This document shows, piece by piece, positions 8,001-15,540 of a DNA stretch of 40,738 bases; the first letter of the stretch is position 1, and every line of letters begins with the position of its first letter. The position numbers were made by a program, and so were the translations under genes. The notes under the pieces are model-generated. The model was given only the letters and a program-made list of their open reading frames with translations. It was not told where the DNA came from and searched no databases. Source of the stretch: Planctomycetia bacterium (GTDB lineage Bacteria; Planctomycetota; Phycisphaerae; FEN-1346); contig PMZT01000292.1 of assembly GCA_003170085.1 (NCBI GenBank), positions 1 to 40,738 on the forward strand. Reading direction: 5' to 3'.

Positions 8001-10539
8001 CAAGGATTGGGAAGAGGCGAGCGCCCTTCTCAAGAACCTCCAGACCGACATACCGGACGGACTGCGGTGGGGCATGGTCGTCTCGCTGCCGGGCGGCGTG
8101 CTGGAGGCCGGCGACGATTCGACACACTCGCACACGGTGGCCGGCCAGCCGTTCGGAGCGCGCCGGTGGTCGCTCTTGAAACTGCCGGATGGGACTCGCG
8201 CGTTCGGCGGCGCGCACTCGCGGTCTCCGCGATACCAGTATCCATCGGAAGATTCGCCGTTCGCGGGAATGGTCTACGAAACGCCGGACGGGTCAGGCGG
8301 GCTGCACTTCCTGTCGCCCCAGGGCGAGAGCCGCTGCGTCTCCAGCCGGCTCCGGACCGATGCCATCCTCGGCGACACGGTCTTTGCCGCCGTCCCCGAC
8401 GAAGCCGGCAAGCGCATCTGGCTATGCACGAGCTTCGGGGTGAGCCTCCTGGACGAGCAGTGCCGCGTGGTCGCGAACTTCACGCACCGCGACGGGTTGC
8501 TCGGTAACCGCGTCTCGGCGGCGGTTGCCATGGGGGGGCGGATGTTCTTTGCCGGCCGGTGGGATGACGAGCGCGGCGGCCTGATGGTCTTCGATCCGGC
8601 CACGTCGGTCTTCACGACCCTCTTCGATCGCGACGGAATGGCCACCAACAGCCTGGAGTCGCTGGCGGCCAAGGGCGATAGCATCGAGCTGACTTACGGC
8701 GTGCAGTACCTCCGCTACGGCCCTGGCGGCGGCCACTACCGGCTCTACGCTCCCACGACCTACACGCCGTCCACCGGGAACTTTTCCCCACCCGGCCAAC
8801 CGCGAATCTTCGACCCTGAGGCAGGACTCCCACCGACCAAAAAACCTATCGGTGAGATGCCGTACCTTGGCGGCTACGTCATCGACAGGAAGGTGATCGG
8901 GAACAGAACGTTCCTTTGCGGCACGCGCGGGCTGGTGATCCTCGACGGCCCGACGGCGCCGGAGATGAAGATCGGCCGGATAGACCCCATCCTGACCCTC
9001 AGCCCTGCCGCCGCCCAGCGGGAGGAGGCCAAGCGGTTCCGCATTCCCGAGAATATCTCACCCGCCCAGTTGAAGGAACTGCTCGCGAATCCGAACCCGT
9101 ACATCGGGGCCAACGCCTTGGCGGCATGCTACACCCCCATGCGGAGTGAGGAGTCCAAGGACTACACCTCCCTCATCGCCGGCTGCGTCGGCCATCCGGT
9201 GCTCTGCGTGCGGTCCACGGCGGTCTGCCTGCTCGCGGAAACCAAGGATCCCGCGGCCATCAAGCCATTGAAGGTTGCCTTGTCCGACAGCGAGCCATTA
9301 ATCCGAGCCATGGCGGCGTTGGCACTGGCCAAGCGCGGCGAAGAGCCGGACCTGGGCTGCTTTGAGGAGATTTTTCACCGGGGAAACGCCGGTTTCGGCA
9401 ATCCGCCGTTCGGCGCCGATTCTTCCCTGGGTGTCGCCGAAGATTACCAGGCGGTCTACGAGGCGCTCGCTCCACGCGCCACGCCGCAGGTCTTCCGGCT
9501 GTTGCTGGAGTATCCGCCCGACCTCAGAAGTTATGACAATAAGACAACCGTCTTTCCGCCATTGGGTGAATCGCTCCGGCGTCATCCCGAGGCGGCGGGG
9601 ATTCTGCTTGGCGCGGCATCCGATGACGTGATGAAGGCGGACTTTGTCCGCGACGTCTTCCGTTTCGCCGGCAAACCCATGTTGCCCATCCTGCACCAGG
9701 CGCTGTCCTCCGACGACCGCGTGGTCCGCTTCAATGCCGCGCGCGGTTGCGGGGCCATCGGCGATCCGTCGTCCATTCCCTTCCTCCTCAAGGCCCTGGA
9801 CATGGAAAGTGGGCTGGCCCGCGCGGGTATCGTCCGGGCGCTGGGGGAACTGAAGGCCAAGGAGGCCCTGCCGGTCCTGGCCCAACTCTATGTCGATGCC
9901 CGCAATGACGAGTCGCGCCGCGCCGGGGCCGGTTATCGAATATCGCAGGCGGCCACTGTCATCCGCAACCAGTACACTGCCCTCAGCAGCCTGGACGCCG
10001 TGGCGGGCGATTGGGACGAACTCAAGGCTTCCCTGAAACCGCGGCCCTCGAATCCGGCGGAGAAGGAACCGCTCCTGAAACCCCAGGACATCCTCGATGC
10101 GGTGGGCGAGATCGGGCCGGCGGCCTCACAGGATTTCTATCGCACCCTGGCGGGCGATAGGAGTGCGGAGGTGCGCGGCGAGGCCGCGAGGAACCTGGCG
10201 GCCGGTAGTCCGCGGGACCTCGACAAGAACCTCCCCCTCCTCAAATGCCTCTTGACGGATGCCGATACTTCCGCCAGCATCCCGGCGGCCGTCAGTCTGC
10301 TGATACTCGACCAGGAGGTGGCGCAGCAACCGATCCTCGCCTGGCTCGAATCGGCGGACCCCTGGCCGAAGAACCGGCTGATCCGTGAATTGGGCCGGGT
10401 CGCCAACCGAGGGCAGTTGACCTTCGCCCACAAAGCCATCGCCGCCTATGCGGAGGATCCGACTTGCGATAAGTATCTCCGCAAGACAGCGCGGAGCCTC
10501 CTGGATTCCAACCCGGCGACGCCCAAGAAAACGCCGTGA
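5098..10539 (+). CDS. Giant secreted protein: TPR, beta-propeller and HEAT repeats
   Basis: 1813 residues. A signal peptide (about 1-26, AxA-type cleavage near AEA-QE) sends it across the inner membrane. Residues about 30-500 are helical with TPR-like repeats (for example LLVRGDLLLALGDKAGALTC). About 710-1300 is beta-rich with repeated propeller-blade motifs (LYVGQPWGVAIYDFDGK, LWIATGRNIRTYN, RIWLCTSFGVSLLDE, TFLCGTRGLVILDG), like the sensor propellers of hybrid two-component proteins but with no kinase attached. About 1320-1800 holds HEAT/PBS-lyase-like repeats (VLCVRSTAVCLLAETKDPAA, VVRFNAARGCGAIGDPSSIP). All three parts are binding scaffolds; no catalytic motif was seen. Start supported by AAAGGA. 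It appears monocistronic. Role unknown. Confidence 0.85.
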   Translation: MPPRPTAGLLLWTLALTVSAACAEAQEQPRNPFAMARKLESQGRAAEAFKAFLAVPGGEFAAVKLARHKAREFLTLLDGMPQTPAQPRTLLVRGDLLLALGDKAGALTCYRQVLGMIAKDGSQEWTQGFMPRDYYPVEPPGGSAEEYRPGSALPFTLGCGSHRDNWLIRRLLALEAYDDAGGEFERIWAIHRVRAGKGQFDALGLEFAIDYAFFLKKRNPPDNALAVLQEPLLHIDMDRNPGLGKSAEVWIGFGSGPLGLSRKEFIRLAFGQFKESGKEDALVTALTRQIEGGRNAARRVLARIRLHQGKVDEAVALELDYIQSAGFEPLTQAVRRGSVYEDLRRLPEAAAEYEKALALPYAPLALPAPDEEVVDAERHAATSRVLPAPGSREARIAFQTELLGRLRRLYAAMGMADKMLDLSLRELDVDEALLGDPDLFDQTAASFKAAGHTDPFQEWARRRLGQVESLQAKANLCWALKDTAGAVRAVAAWAKTLGDNDRYLLEPWEQRFATLDIASQRMFLEELAKARPTDGQVTIRLLELMGPADPKVLIPMVESVLESRAFEINWEAVMHGGRRRAYSPGPAHYESSFGFAYRLMRLYEKTGQTDKVLALGLRVAQGKKPFSYPDFEQFSGRESNGVPDLGEACLAVAIAHATDAKSQEALAEALAPSPWEVAKAQVARIRAGGLQPAADAKPFGWSGTPEGVTLIASNECVLSLCRDDKHLYVGQPWGVAIYDFDGKPVTRVPLQTAALHMVAVNGALWVGTPIGLYRIDPATWDVSCLSCDQDVPAAERQGGTRIIGLAAQGDLLWIATGRNIRTYNTKTNAMKAYSAEDMGLKEYVDVGTFFFDGRFVWITGVRYDPEADRWQAPAAPDEGHPVHVIGLVGDTLWGDVWVNGALGARPCIIDRRTLKVTPVLIEERKPESVQDINGPFFYVGQYNNRPVFRASQSPLLVYDAPSGKLKPTKDWEEASALLKNLQTDIPDGLRWGMVVSLPGGVLEAGDDSTHSHTVAGQPFGARRWSLLKLPDGTRAFGGAHSRSPRYQYPSEDSPFAGMVYETPDGSGGLHFLSPQGESRCVSSRLRTDAILGDTVFAAVPDEAGKRIWLCTSFGVSLLDEQCRVVANFTHRDGLLGNRVSAAVAMGGRMFFAGRWDDERGGLMVFDPATSVFTTLFDRDGMATNSLESLAAKGDSIELTYGVQYLRYGPGGGHYRLYAPTTYTPSTGNFSPPGQPRIFDPEAGLPPTKKPIGEMPYLGGYVIDRKVIGNRTFLCGTRGLVILDGPTAPEMKIGRIDPILTLSPAAAQREEAKRFRIPENISPAQLKELLANPNPYIGANALAACYTPMRSEESKDYTSLIAGCVGHPVLCVRSTAVCLLAETKDPAAIKPLKVALSDSEPLIRAMAALALAKRGEEPDLGCFEEIFHRGNAGFGNPPFGADSSLGVAEDYQAVYEALAPRATPQVFRLLLEYPPDLRSYDNKTTVFPPLGESLRRHPEAAGILLGAASDDVMKADFVRDVFRFAGKPMLPILHQALSSDDRVVRFNAARGCGAIGDPSSIPFLLKALDMESGLARAGIVRALGELKAKEALPVLAQLYVDARNDESRRAGAGYRISQAATVIRNQYTALSSLDAVAGDWDELKASLKPRPSNPAEKEPLLKPQDILDAVGEIGPAASQDFYRTLAGDRSAEVRGEAARNLAAGSPRDLDKNLPLLKCLLTDADTSASIPAAVSLLILDQEVAQQPILAWLESADPWPKNRLIRELGRVANRGQLTFAHKAIAAYAEDPTCDKYLRKTARSLLDSNPATPKKTP

Positions 10540-11109
10540 TCGCCCCAGACGGTGTGGTACGGAATGCCGGATGCCATCGCTCTTCTCCTTCTGGCGGGGG
10601 AAAGAAATCCGCCGGTGGATCCGGTGCGGTATCCCCTGCTCATCACGTAAACCGTCGGAAGCCGCGGTTCTTGATATCGCCCATGCCGTCCTCGAACGGC
10701 CAAAGGTTTCGCTGAGCGGCAGCCCTCGTATCGCAACAACGTAAATTCGCCATAAGGTCAGATTCGCCGGACAAACGGAGATGCCAACTTCATGTACCTT
10801 GGGGAGCGCATGAGAGCGCCGTAGGATGCCCTCCATGGCGCGGCGACGTGGCCTCTGGCGCAGGGGGAACCCTACTCGCCTTCAAGGGAACGCTCAAGTC
10901 CATTCCAAGGGACATCCGCCCCCTGCGAAACGTCTTCGGCGAGATCTGCGAATCCCTGAAGTACAAGCCGACCCGACGTGCCGACGGCAAGCAGGCCCTG
11001 CGCGCCAAACACGGGGGAAGAGGATGAAGAAGTCTCACTCCAACTGGACCCGAACCGTGGGCAAGGACAGCCCGCGTTTGTCCGTCGGCGTAGCGACCCT
11101 CCGTAGTCG
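10540..11109. other. Intergenic region, mostly featureless
   Basis: About 570 bp between the giant secreted protein and the ligase promoter. Apart from the possible coding fragment at about 10833-11027 I see no supportable gene, RNA or repeat. Confidence 0.5.
10833..11027 (+). pseudogene. Possible coding fragment, unrecognised
   Basis: A plus-strand frame ending with TGA at 11025-11027 reads GGTLLAFKGTLKSIPRDIRP then RNVFGEICESLKYKPTRR in normal-looking codons, but has no credible start or ribosome-binding site. It may be the 3' end of a decayed gene. I cannot name a family. Confidence 0.25.
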
Positions 11110-11138
11110 TTGACGGCAGCACGGACGGCCAGTATACT
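11110..11138 (+). promoter_or_regulatory. Promoter of the benzoate-CoA-ligase-like gene
   Basis: -35 TTGACG (11110-11115), 17-bp spacer, -10 TATACT (11133-11138): a near-consensus sigma-70 promoter about 60 bases before the ATG at 11200. Confidence 0.75.
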
Positions 11139-11199
11139 TAGCCGCAACTGACTGGCGCAGCAAGAAGCGGGCTTGGTTCCGCCACGGAAGGTGGGTTGC

Positions 11200-12780
11200 A
11201 TGCCGGTCCCGGAGATTCCCGAGCGACTCAACGCGGCGACGGTGCTTGTCGATGCCCATATTGCCGCGGGCCGAGGCGCCAAGCCTGCCATCCTGTGCGA
11301 AGAGAGAGTTGTCACGTATGGCGCGCTTTGCGAAGGCGTCAACCGGCTGGGCAACGTTCTGAAGGAACTGGGCGTGCGGATGGAGGAGCGTGTCGCCATC
11401 CTCATGCCTGACAGTCCGGAGTTCGCGTTCGCCTTCTTCGGGGCCATGAAGACGGGCGCGGTGGCCATCCCGATGAACACGCTCCTGGTGCCGCGCGATT
11501 ACGAGTATCTTCTGAACGACAGCCGCGCACCGGTCCTGGTGGTGCACGCGTCGCTCCTGGACCGCATCGCGGGCATTCGCGACGGGCTGCGGTACCTGAA
11601 GCACGTGTTGGTCTCTGGCGAGGCGGCGGCAGGGCATCCGGACCTGGAAAGCGCCATGCACCGGGCTTCGCCCGCGTTGGCGGCCGCCGACACGAGCAAG
11701 GATGACGCCGCCTTCTGGCTCTACAGTTCGGGGACCACGGGCTTCCCCAAGGGCACGATCCATCTTCACCACGACATGATCGTGTCGGCGGACCTGTACG
11801 CCAGGCAGACGATCGGCCTCGAGGAATCGGACGTCAGTTTCTCGGTGGCCAAGTTGTTCTTCGCCTACGGCCTGGGGAACGGGCTGTTCTTTCCGCTCCA
11901 CGTCGGGGGGACGACGGTGCTTCTTCCCGGCCGGCCCACGCCCGAAAAGGTGTTCGAGACGCTGGACACGTACCGGCCGACCGTCTTCTACAGCGTCCCG
12001 ACAAGCCTGGCCCAACTGCTGCACACGGCCGAGAAGGAGGGCCGGACCGCCTTGGGGCGCGTCAGGATGTGCGTGTCGGCCGGCGAACCCCTGCCGAAAC
12101 CCATCTTCGAAAAATGGCGCGACCGCTTCGGCGTGGAAATCCTGGACGGCATCGGCTCAACCGAAATCCTACATATCTTCATTTCGAATCGCCCCGGCCG
12201 CGCCAAGGCGGGAAGCACCGGCCAGATCGTCCCCGGCTACGAGGCCAAGATCGTGGACGAGCACGGGCAGCGAGTCCCCGACGGCGAGGTCGGCAACCTC
12301 CTCATCAAGGGCGACAGCATTGCCGCCGGCTACTGGAACAAGCACGAGCACACCCAGCGGACGTTCCTGGGCGAATGGATCAACACGCACGACAAGTTCC
12401 GGCTGGACGCGGACGGCTACTTCTGGTACGCCGGGCGCAGCGACGACATGATGAAGGTGAGCGGCATGGTCGTCTGGCCGAGCGACGTGGAGGCCGTTTT
12501 GCAGGCGCATCCGGCCGTCCTTGAGAGCGGCGTGGCGGCCGCCACCGACGAGGATGGCCTCGTCAAACCGTACGCCTACGTCGTGCTGAAGGACGGGCGC
12601 CAGGCTTCGCCGGAACTTGCAGAGGCGTTGCAGGAGTTCGTGAAGAAGAACGCCGCCCCGTACAAGTATCCCCGGTGGGTGGAATTCGTCGATGCGCTGC
12701 CCAAGACCGCAACGGGCAAGATCAAGCGATACCTGCTGCGCCAGAGGGCGGCGGCCAGGACCGCGTCACAGCCGCACTAA
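11200..12780 (+). CDS. Benzoate-CoA ligase family acyl-CoA synthetase
   Basis: A 526-residue ANL-superfamily enzyme that should convert a carboxylate to its CoA thioester via an acyl-AMP. Motifs: AMP-binding loop YSSGTTGFPKGT (residues 175-186), IGSTE adenine-binding motif, YWNKHEHT and the hinge region YAGRSDDMMKVSG, and the C-terminal catalytic lysine K507 in TGKIKR. Length and overall pattern (FAYGLGNGLFFPL, SVPTSLAQLL) fit the benzoate-CoA ligase subfamily (which includes anthranilate-, cyclohexene- and hydroxybenzoate-activating enzymes) more than acetyl-CoA synthetase, so an aromatic or cyclic acid substrate is likely but unproven. ATG 11200 has a GGAAGG site; a TTG at 11173 is less likely. 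Its 3' end overlaps the convergent KAS III gene by 15 bp. Confidence 0.9.
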   Translation: MPVPEIPERLNAATVLVDAHIAAGRGAKPAILCEERVVTYGALCEGVNRLGNVLKELGVRMEERVAILMPDSPEFAFAFFGAMKTGAVAIPMNTLLVPRDYEYLLNDSRAPVLVVHASLLDRIAGIRDGLRYLKHVLVSGEAAAGHPDLESAMHRASPALAAADTSKDDAAFWLYSSGTTGFPKGTIHLHHDMIVSADLYARQTIGLEESDVSFSVAKLFFAYGLGNGLFFPLHVGGTTVLLPGRPTPEKVFETLDTYRPTVFYSVPTSLAQLLHTAEKEGRTALGRVRMCVSAGEPLPKPIFEKWRDRFGVEILDGIGSTEILHIFISNRPGRAKAGSTGQIVPGYEAKIVDEHGQRVPDGEVGNLLIKGDSIAAGYWNKHEHTQRTFLGEWINTHDKFRLDADGYFWYAGRSDDMMKVSGMVVWPSDVEAVLQAHPAVLESGVAAATDEDGLVKPYAYVVLKDGRQASPELAEALQEFVKKNAAPYKYPRWVEFVDALPKTATGKIKRYLLRQRAAARTASQPH

Positions 12781-13767
12781 CGCCGAGGCCCACACAAAAC
12801 CCGACCCGAAGGCGACCAGCAGGACAAGGCTTCCGTCGCGCGCCATGCCCGACTTCCGCGCCTGGTCCAGCGCGATGGGAAGGCACGCCGACGCCATGTT
12901 GCCGTACTCCTGAACGTTCACGAAGACCTTCTCCATCGGAGCGGCGACGCGGGCGACAACGGCTTCCAGCATCCGCAGGTTGGCCTGGTGTGGAATCAGC
13001 ACGTCGATGGCGTCCATCGTCAGGCCGTTGACCTTCAGGGACTCCACGACGGCCTCCGACATTCGCGCGACGCCGTTGTCGAACACCGCCCTGCCGTCCA
13101 TCCTGAAGTGCACGCGGCCGGCGTCGATGTCTTCCTTGGTGATGTGCTCGGTGCGGCCCAGCGCGCTGCCAGGCGCCGCGGTGTAAAGGGCCTTGGCGCC
13201 TGCGCCGTCGGCGTGAAGGATGGTCGAGAGGATGCCCTTGCGGCCGTCAGCCGACGGCCCCACGACGACCGCCCCTGCCCCGTCGCCCAGAAGAATGGCG
13301 ATGTTACGCCCGTCGAGAGACCCGTCAATCCTCTTCGAGAGGACCTCGGAACACGCGACCAGCACGTGGCGGTACGTGCCCGCCCTGACGAAGTGGTCGG
13401 CGATAGCCAGCCCGTATATGAGCCCGGCGCACTGCTGGCGGATATCCATGACGGCAATGCCCGGCAACCCCAACTTGGCCTGGAGGAAGAACGCGCACCC
13501 GGGGTCGGCGTGGTCCGGGGTGATGGTATTCATGATGAGAAGGTCGACCTGGTCCATGCGGAGTCCGGCGTCCTGGACTGCCGCGCGGCAGGCCGGCACG
13601 GCCAGGTCCGATGCGCTCACGCCCGGTTCGGCGTACCTGCGGCAGCGCACACCCGTACGTTCAACGATGAACTCGTTGGTCGTCTCCATCCTCTTCATGA
13701 TGTCTAAGTTGGTTACTACCTTCGGGGGCAGGTAATGGCCGGTCCCGAGAATGCGCGACAGGATCAT
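12766..13767 (-). CDS. 3-oxoacyl-ACP synthase III (KAS III/FabH-like)
   Basis: A 333-residue thiolase-fold condensing enzyme. The catalytic triad is complete: C113 (QQCAGLIYGL), H260 (IPHQANLRML) and N290 (EYGNMASACL). R37 in the ERTGVR motif and the GDGAGAVVV loop also fit FabH. FabH proper condenses acetyl-CoA with malonyl-ACP, but many paralogues such as PqsD use aryl-CoA or other starters. Embedded here as the last gene of a CoA-ester operon, with no fatty-acid genes beside it, a specialised pathway role is more likely than housekeeping. Start ATG 13767 follows GAGAGGTGGGG and shares ATGA with the stop of the MBL gene, indicating translational coupling. Confidence 0.92.
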   Translation of the reverse strand: MILSRILGTGHYLPPKVVTNLDIMKRMETTNEFIVERTGVRCRRYAEPGVSASDLAVPACRAAVQDAGLRMDQVDLLIMNTITPDHADPGCAFFLQAKLGLPGIAVMDIRQQCAGLIYGLAIADHFVRAGTYRHVLVACSEVLSKRIDGSLDGRNIAILLGDGAGAVVVGPSADGRKGILSTILHADGAGAKALYTAAPGSALGRTEHITKEDIDAGRVHFRMDGRAVFDNGVARMSEAVVESLKVNGLTMDAIDVLIPHQANLRMLEAVVARVAAPMEKVFVNVQEYGNMASACLPIALDQARKSGMARDGSLVLLVAFGSGFVWASALVRL

Positions 13768-14723
13768 GCCCCACCTCTCTGGACGTTCCCGTGCTCGTCC
13801 GGCTCCAGGCCGGCGTACCGGAAAGACTGCTTTACGAGAAGTCCGCAGTTTTTCTGGAAGAAATCGAGCGGCAGCAACTGCGTCCTCGCATAGACCTCCG
13901 AGCCGAGTTGCCCCGCGATCTCGCGGGCCGAGCGGCCGGCCCCCGCTTCGCTGACGATGCGTTCGTGATACTGCTGAGTTGCGGCCAGTGCCCCGTCGAA
14001 ATAGGCGCGAACGGCCGGGGCGCCCGCGATGGCCGCATTGTGGCTCAGGCACAGGACCCCGGCACCGAGCGCCGCCAGGCGCCGTATCGAATTCATGTAG
14101 GCCTCGTACCCCGTGAAATAGTTCGGCCACCAGAAATCAGGGTCGGGCAGGTAGTACCCCGTGGCATCGGATATCACCAGGACGCCGGCGCCCGGCTCGT
14201 GAAAACTAAGGCTGCACTCGCTGTGCCCCGGCGTTTCAAGGACGCGGAACAGAGCGCCCTCATCGACCGAGACCGTGTCGCCTTCCCTGAGGAGGCGGTC
14301 CACGGCAATCCGGTCCTGGGCCAGAGGCGCGGGGCGGTGCGCCTCGGTGATCCGCCCCGCCCGCGCGAGAGATTCTGTCAGCGTATCGTCCACCTGGCGG
14401 AAGAACGCGATCGCCTTGGCCGCCGCGAGCGTCCTGGCCGCGGCCTCCGAGGCCAGGACCTTGACTCCCGGGAACGCCTCGCGCAGTATCGGCACGGCCA
14501 TCACGTGGTCCGGATGGGCATGCGTGATGACGACCTGCTTGACGAAGCCGCGGCCGATGCCCATCGCGCGCAACTGCTCCAGGACGAGCGGCCCCATGGC
14601 GCCGACGCCGCCCTCGAATATCGTGCCTTCGCGCTCGCCCTTGAAGAGGAACAGAGGATACTCGTTGGTCCCGAGCATCCAGAGTCGCGGCGTGATCGCC
14701 GCCGGGGGGTCCTTGATCAGCAT
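13764..14723 (-). CDS. MBL-fold metallo-hydrolase
   Basis: 319 residues. The metallo-beta-lactamase signature THAHPDH (HxHxDH) is near residue 80, with a further His (ETPGHSECS) and Asp (ISDATGY) in the expected positions and a late SHN metal ligand, so a di-metal hydrolase site is likely. MBL proteins include glyoxalase II and aryl-CoA thioesterases (PqsE, 2-aminobenzoylacetyl-CoA thioesterase). In this operon thioester hydrolysis of a CoA intermediate is the most economical guess. The C-terminal 70 residues are helical, as in several MBL thioesterases. The start has AGGAAGGGAAG upstream. It overlaps the upstream activator gene by 7 bp and the downstream KAS III gene by 4 bp. Confidence 0.85.
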   Translation of the reverse strand: MLIKDPPAAITPRLWMLGTNEYPLFLFKGEREGTIFEGGVGAMGPLVLEQLRAMGIGRGFVKQVVITHAHPDHVMAVPILREAFPGVKVLASEAAARTLAAAKAIAFFRQVDDTLTESLARAGRITEAHRPAPLAQDRIAVDRLLREGDTVSVDEGALFRVLETPGHSECSLSFHEPGAGVLVISDATGYYLPDPDFWWPNYFTGYEAYMNSIRRLAALGAGVLCLSHNAAIAGAPAVRAYFDGALAATQQYHERIVSEAGAGRSAREIAGQLGSEVYARTQLLPLDFFQKNCGLLVKQSFRYAGLEPDEHGNVQRGGA

Positions 14724-15508
14724 AGCTGCTTCCCTTCCTGTGCCCTTTCCCTGGCAGCAAGCGCCGCCCCGAAAGCGCCCACGTGCTGTGGCTCGGGGGG
14801 CACCAGCGCCTGGCGGCCGAAGGCCTCTGCCACCAACGTGACCAGCAGCGGGTTGTGCGCCACGACGCCGCCCGTCATCACCAGGGCGCCGTCCACGGTG
14901 TCCATCTCCAGGATGCGTTTGACGACGGAACGAAACGCGCCCTTGACGATGTCCTCGACCTTCTCGCCTGCCCGGATCCTCGCCAGTATCTCGGTCGCCG
15001 TAAACACGGTGCAGAAACTGCCGAGCGTGACCTCTTTCGTCGAGCGTTCGGCCAGGCCGTTGAGCGCCGACACCGGCAGGTCCAGCCGCAGGGCTATCTC
15101 CTCCAGGAACGAACCCGTCCCGGCCGCGCACTTGCGGTTCATCTTGAACCCCGTGCGGCGGCCGTCGTCGTCGAGGTGGATGACCTTCGAGTCCTGCGCC
15201 CCGATGTCGATGACCGTCATTTTCCCGCGGAAGTGGAACCATGCGCCCTGGCCGTGGCAGGCGATCTCGGTCCTCCTGGCGTCGGCCCACGGCACGTTGT
15301 CGCGTCCGTAGCCCGTTGAGACGGAGGCCGCAAGTTGCCCCCGCTCCAGGCCGGCCGCCGACAGGGCCTCCGCGAGGCACCGCTCGGCGACGTCGGCGTA
15401 GTCCACGCCGGAACGGCGCAGGGACTTGGCCACTATCCGCCCGCTTTCGTCAATGATGACGAGTTTGGCGGCCGAGGCCCCGATGTCAACTCCACAGAAA
15501 TACGGCAT
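14717..15508 (-). CDS. 2-hydroxyacyl-CoA dehydratase activator (BadF/BadG/HgdC-type ATPase)
   Basis: 263 residues, ASKHA-fold ATPase. It has the phosphate-1 motif GVDIGASAAKLVI, phosphate-2 motif VIDIGAQDSKVI, and the two cysteines that bridge a [4Fe-4S] cluster between monomers (C127 in CAAGTGSFLE, C166 in GSFCTVF). Family members (HgdC, BcrA/D, BadF/G) hydrolyse ATP to push a low-potential electron into the dehydratase or benzoyl-CoA reductase. The upstream gene is exactly such a partner. Two starts are possible: ATG 15508, or GTG 15544, which forms a GTGA overlap with the preceding stop and adds 12 residues; spacing favours coupled initiation in either case. Confidence 0.93.
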   Translation of the reverse strand: MPYFCGVDIGASAAKLVIIDESGRIVAKSLRRSGVDYADVAERCLAEALSAAGLERGQLAASVSTGYGRDNVPWADARRTEIACHGQGAWFHFRGKMTVIDIGAQDSKVIHLDDDGRRTGFKMNRKCAAGTGSFLEEIALRLDLPVSALNGLAERSTKEVTLGSFCTVFTATEILARIRAGEKVEDIVKGAFRSVVKRILEMDTVDGALVMTGGVVAHNPLLVTLVAEAFGRQALVPPEPQHVGAFGAALAARERAQEGKQLC

Positions 15509-15540
15509 AACGCGGCTCCGCTGCGCGGCCCGGACGGCCG

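Noticed and set aside
12766-13767. Housekeeping fabH of fatty-acid synthesis
   Set aside because: No acpP, fabD, plsX or fabG beside it; it is coupled to CoA-ester genes. Not excluded by the sequence alone.
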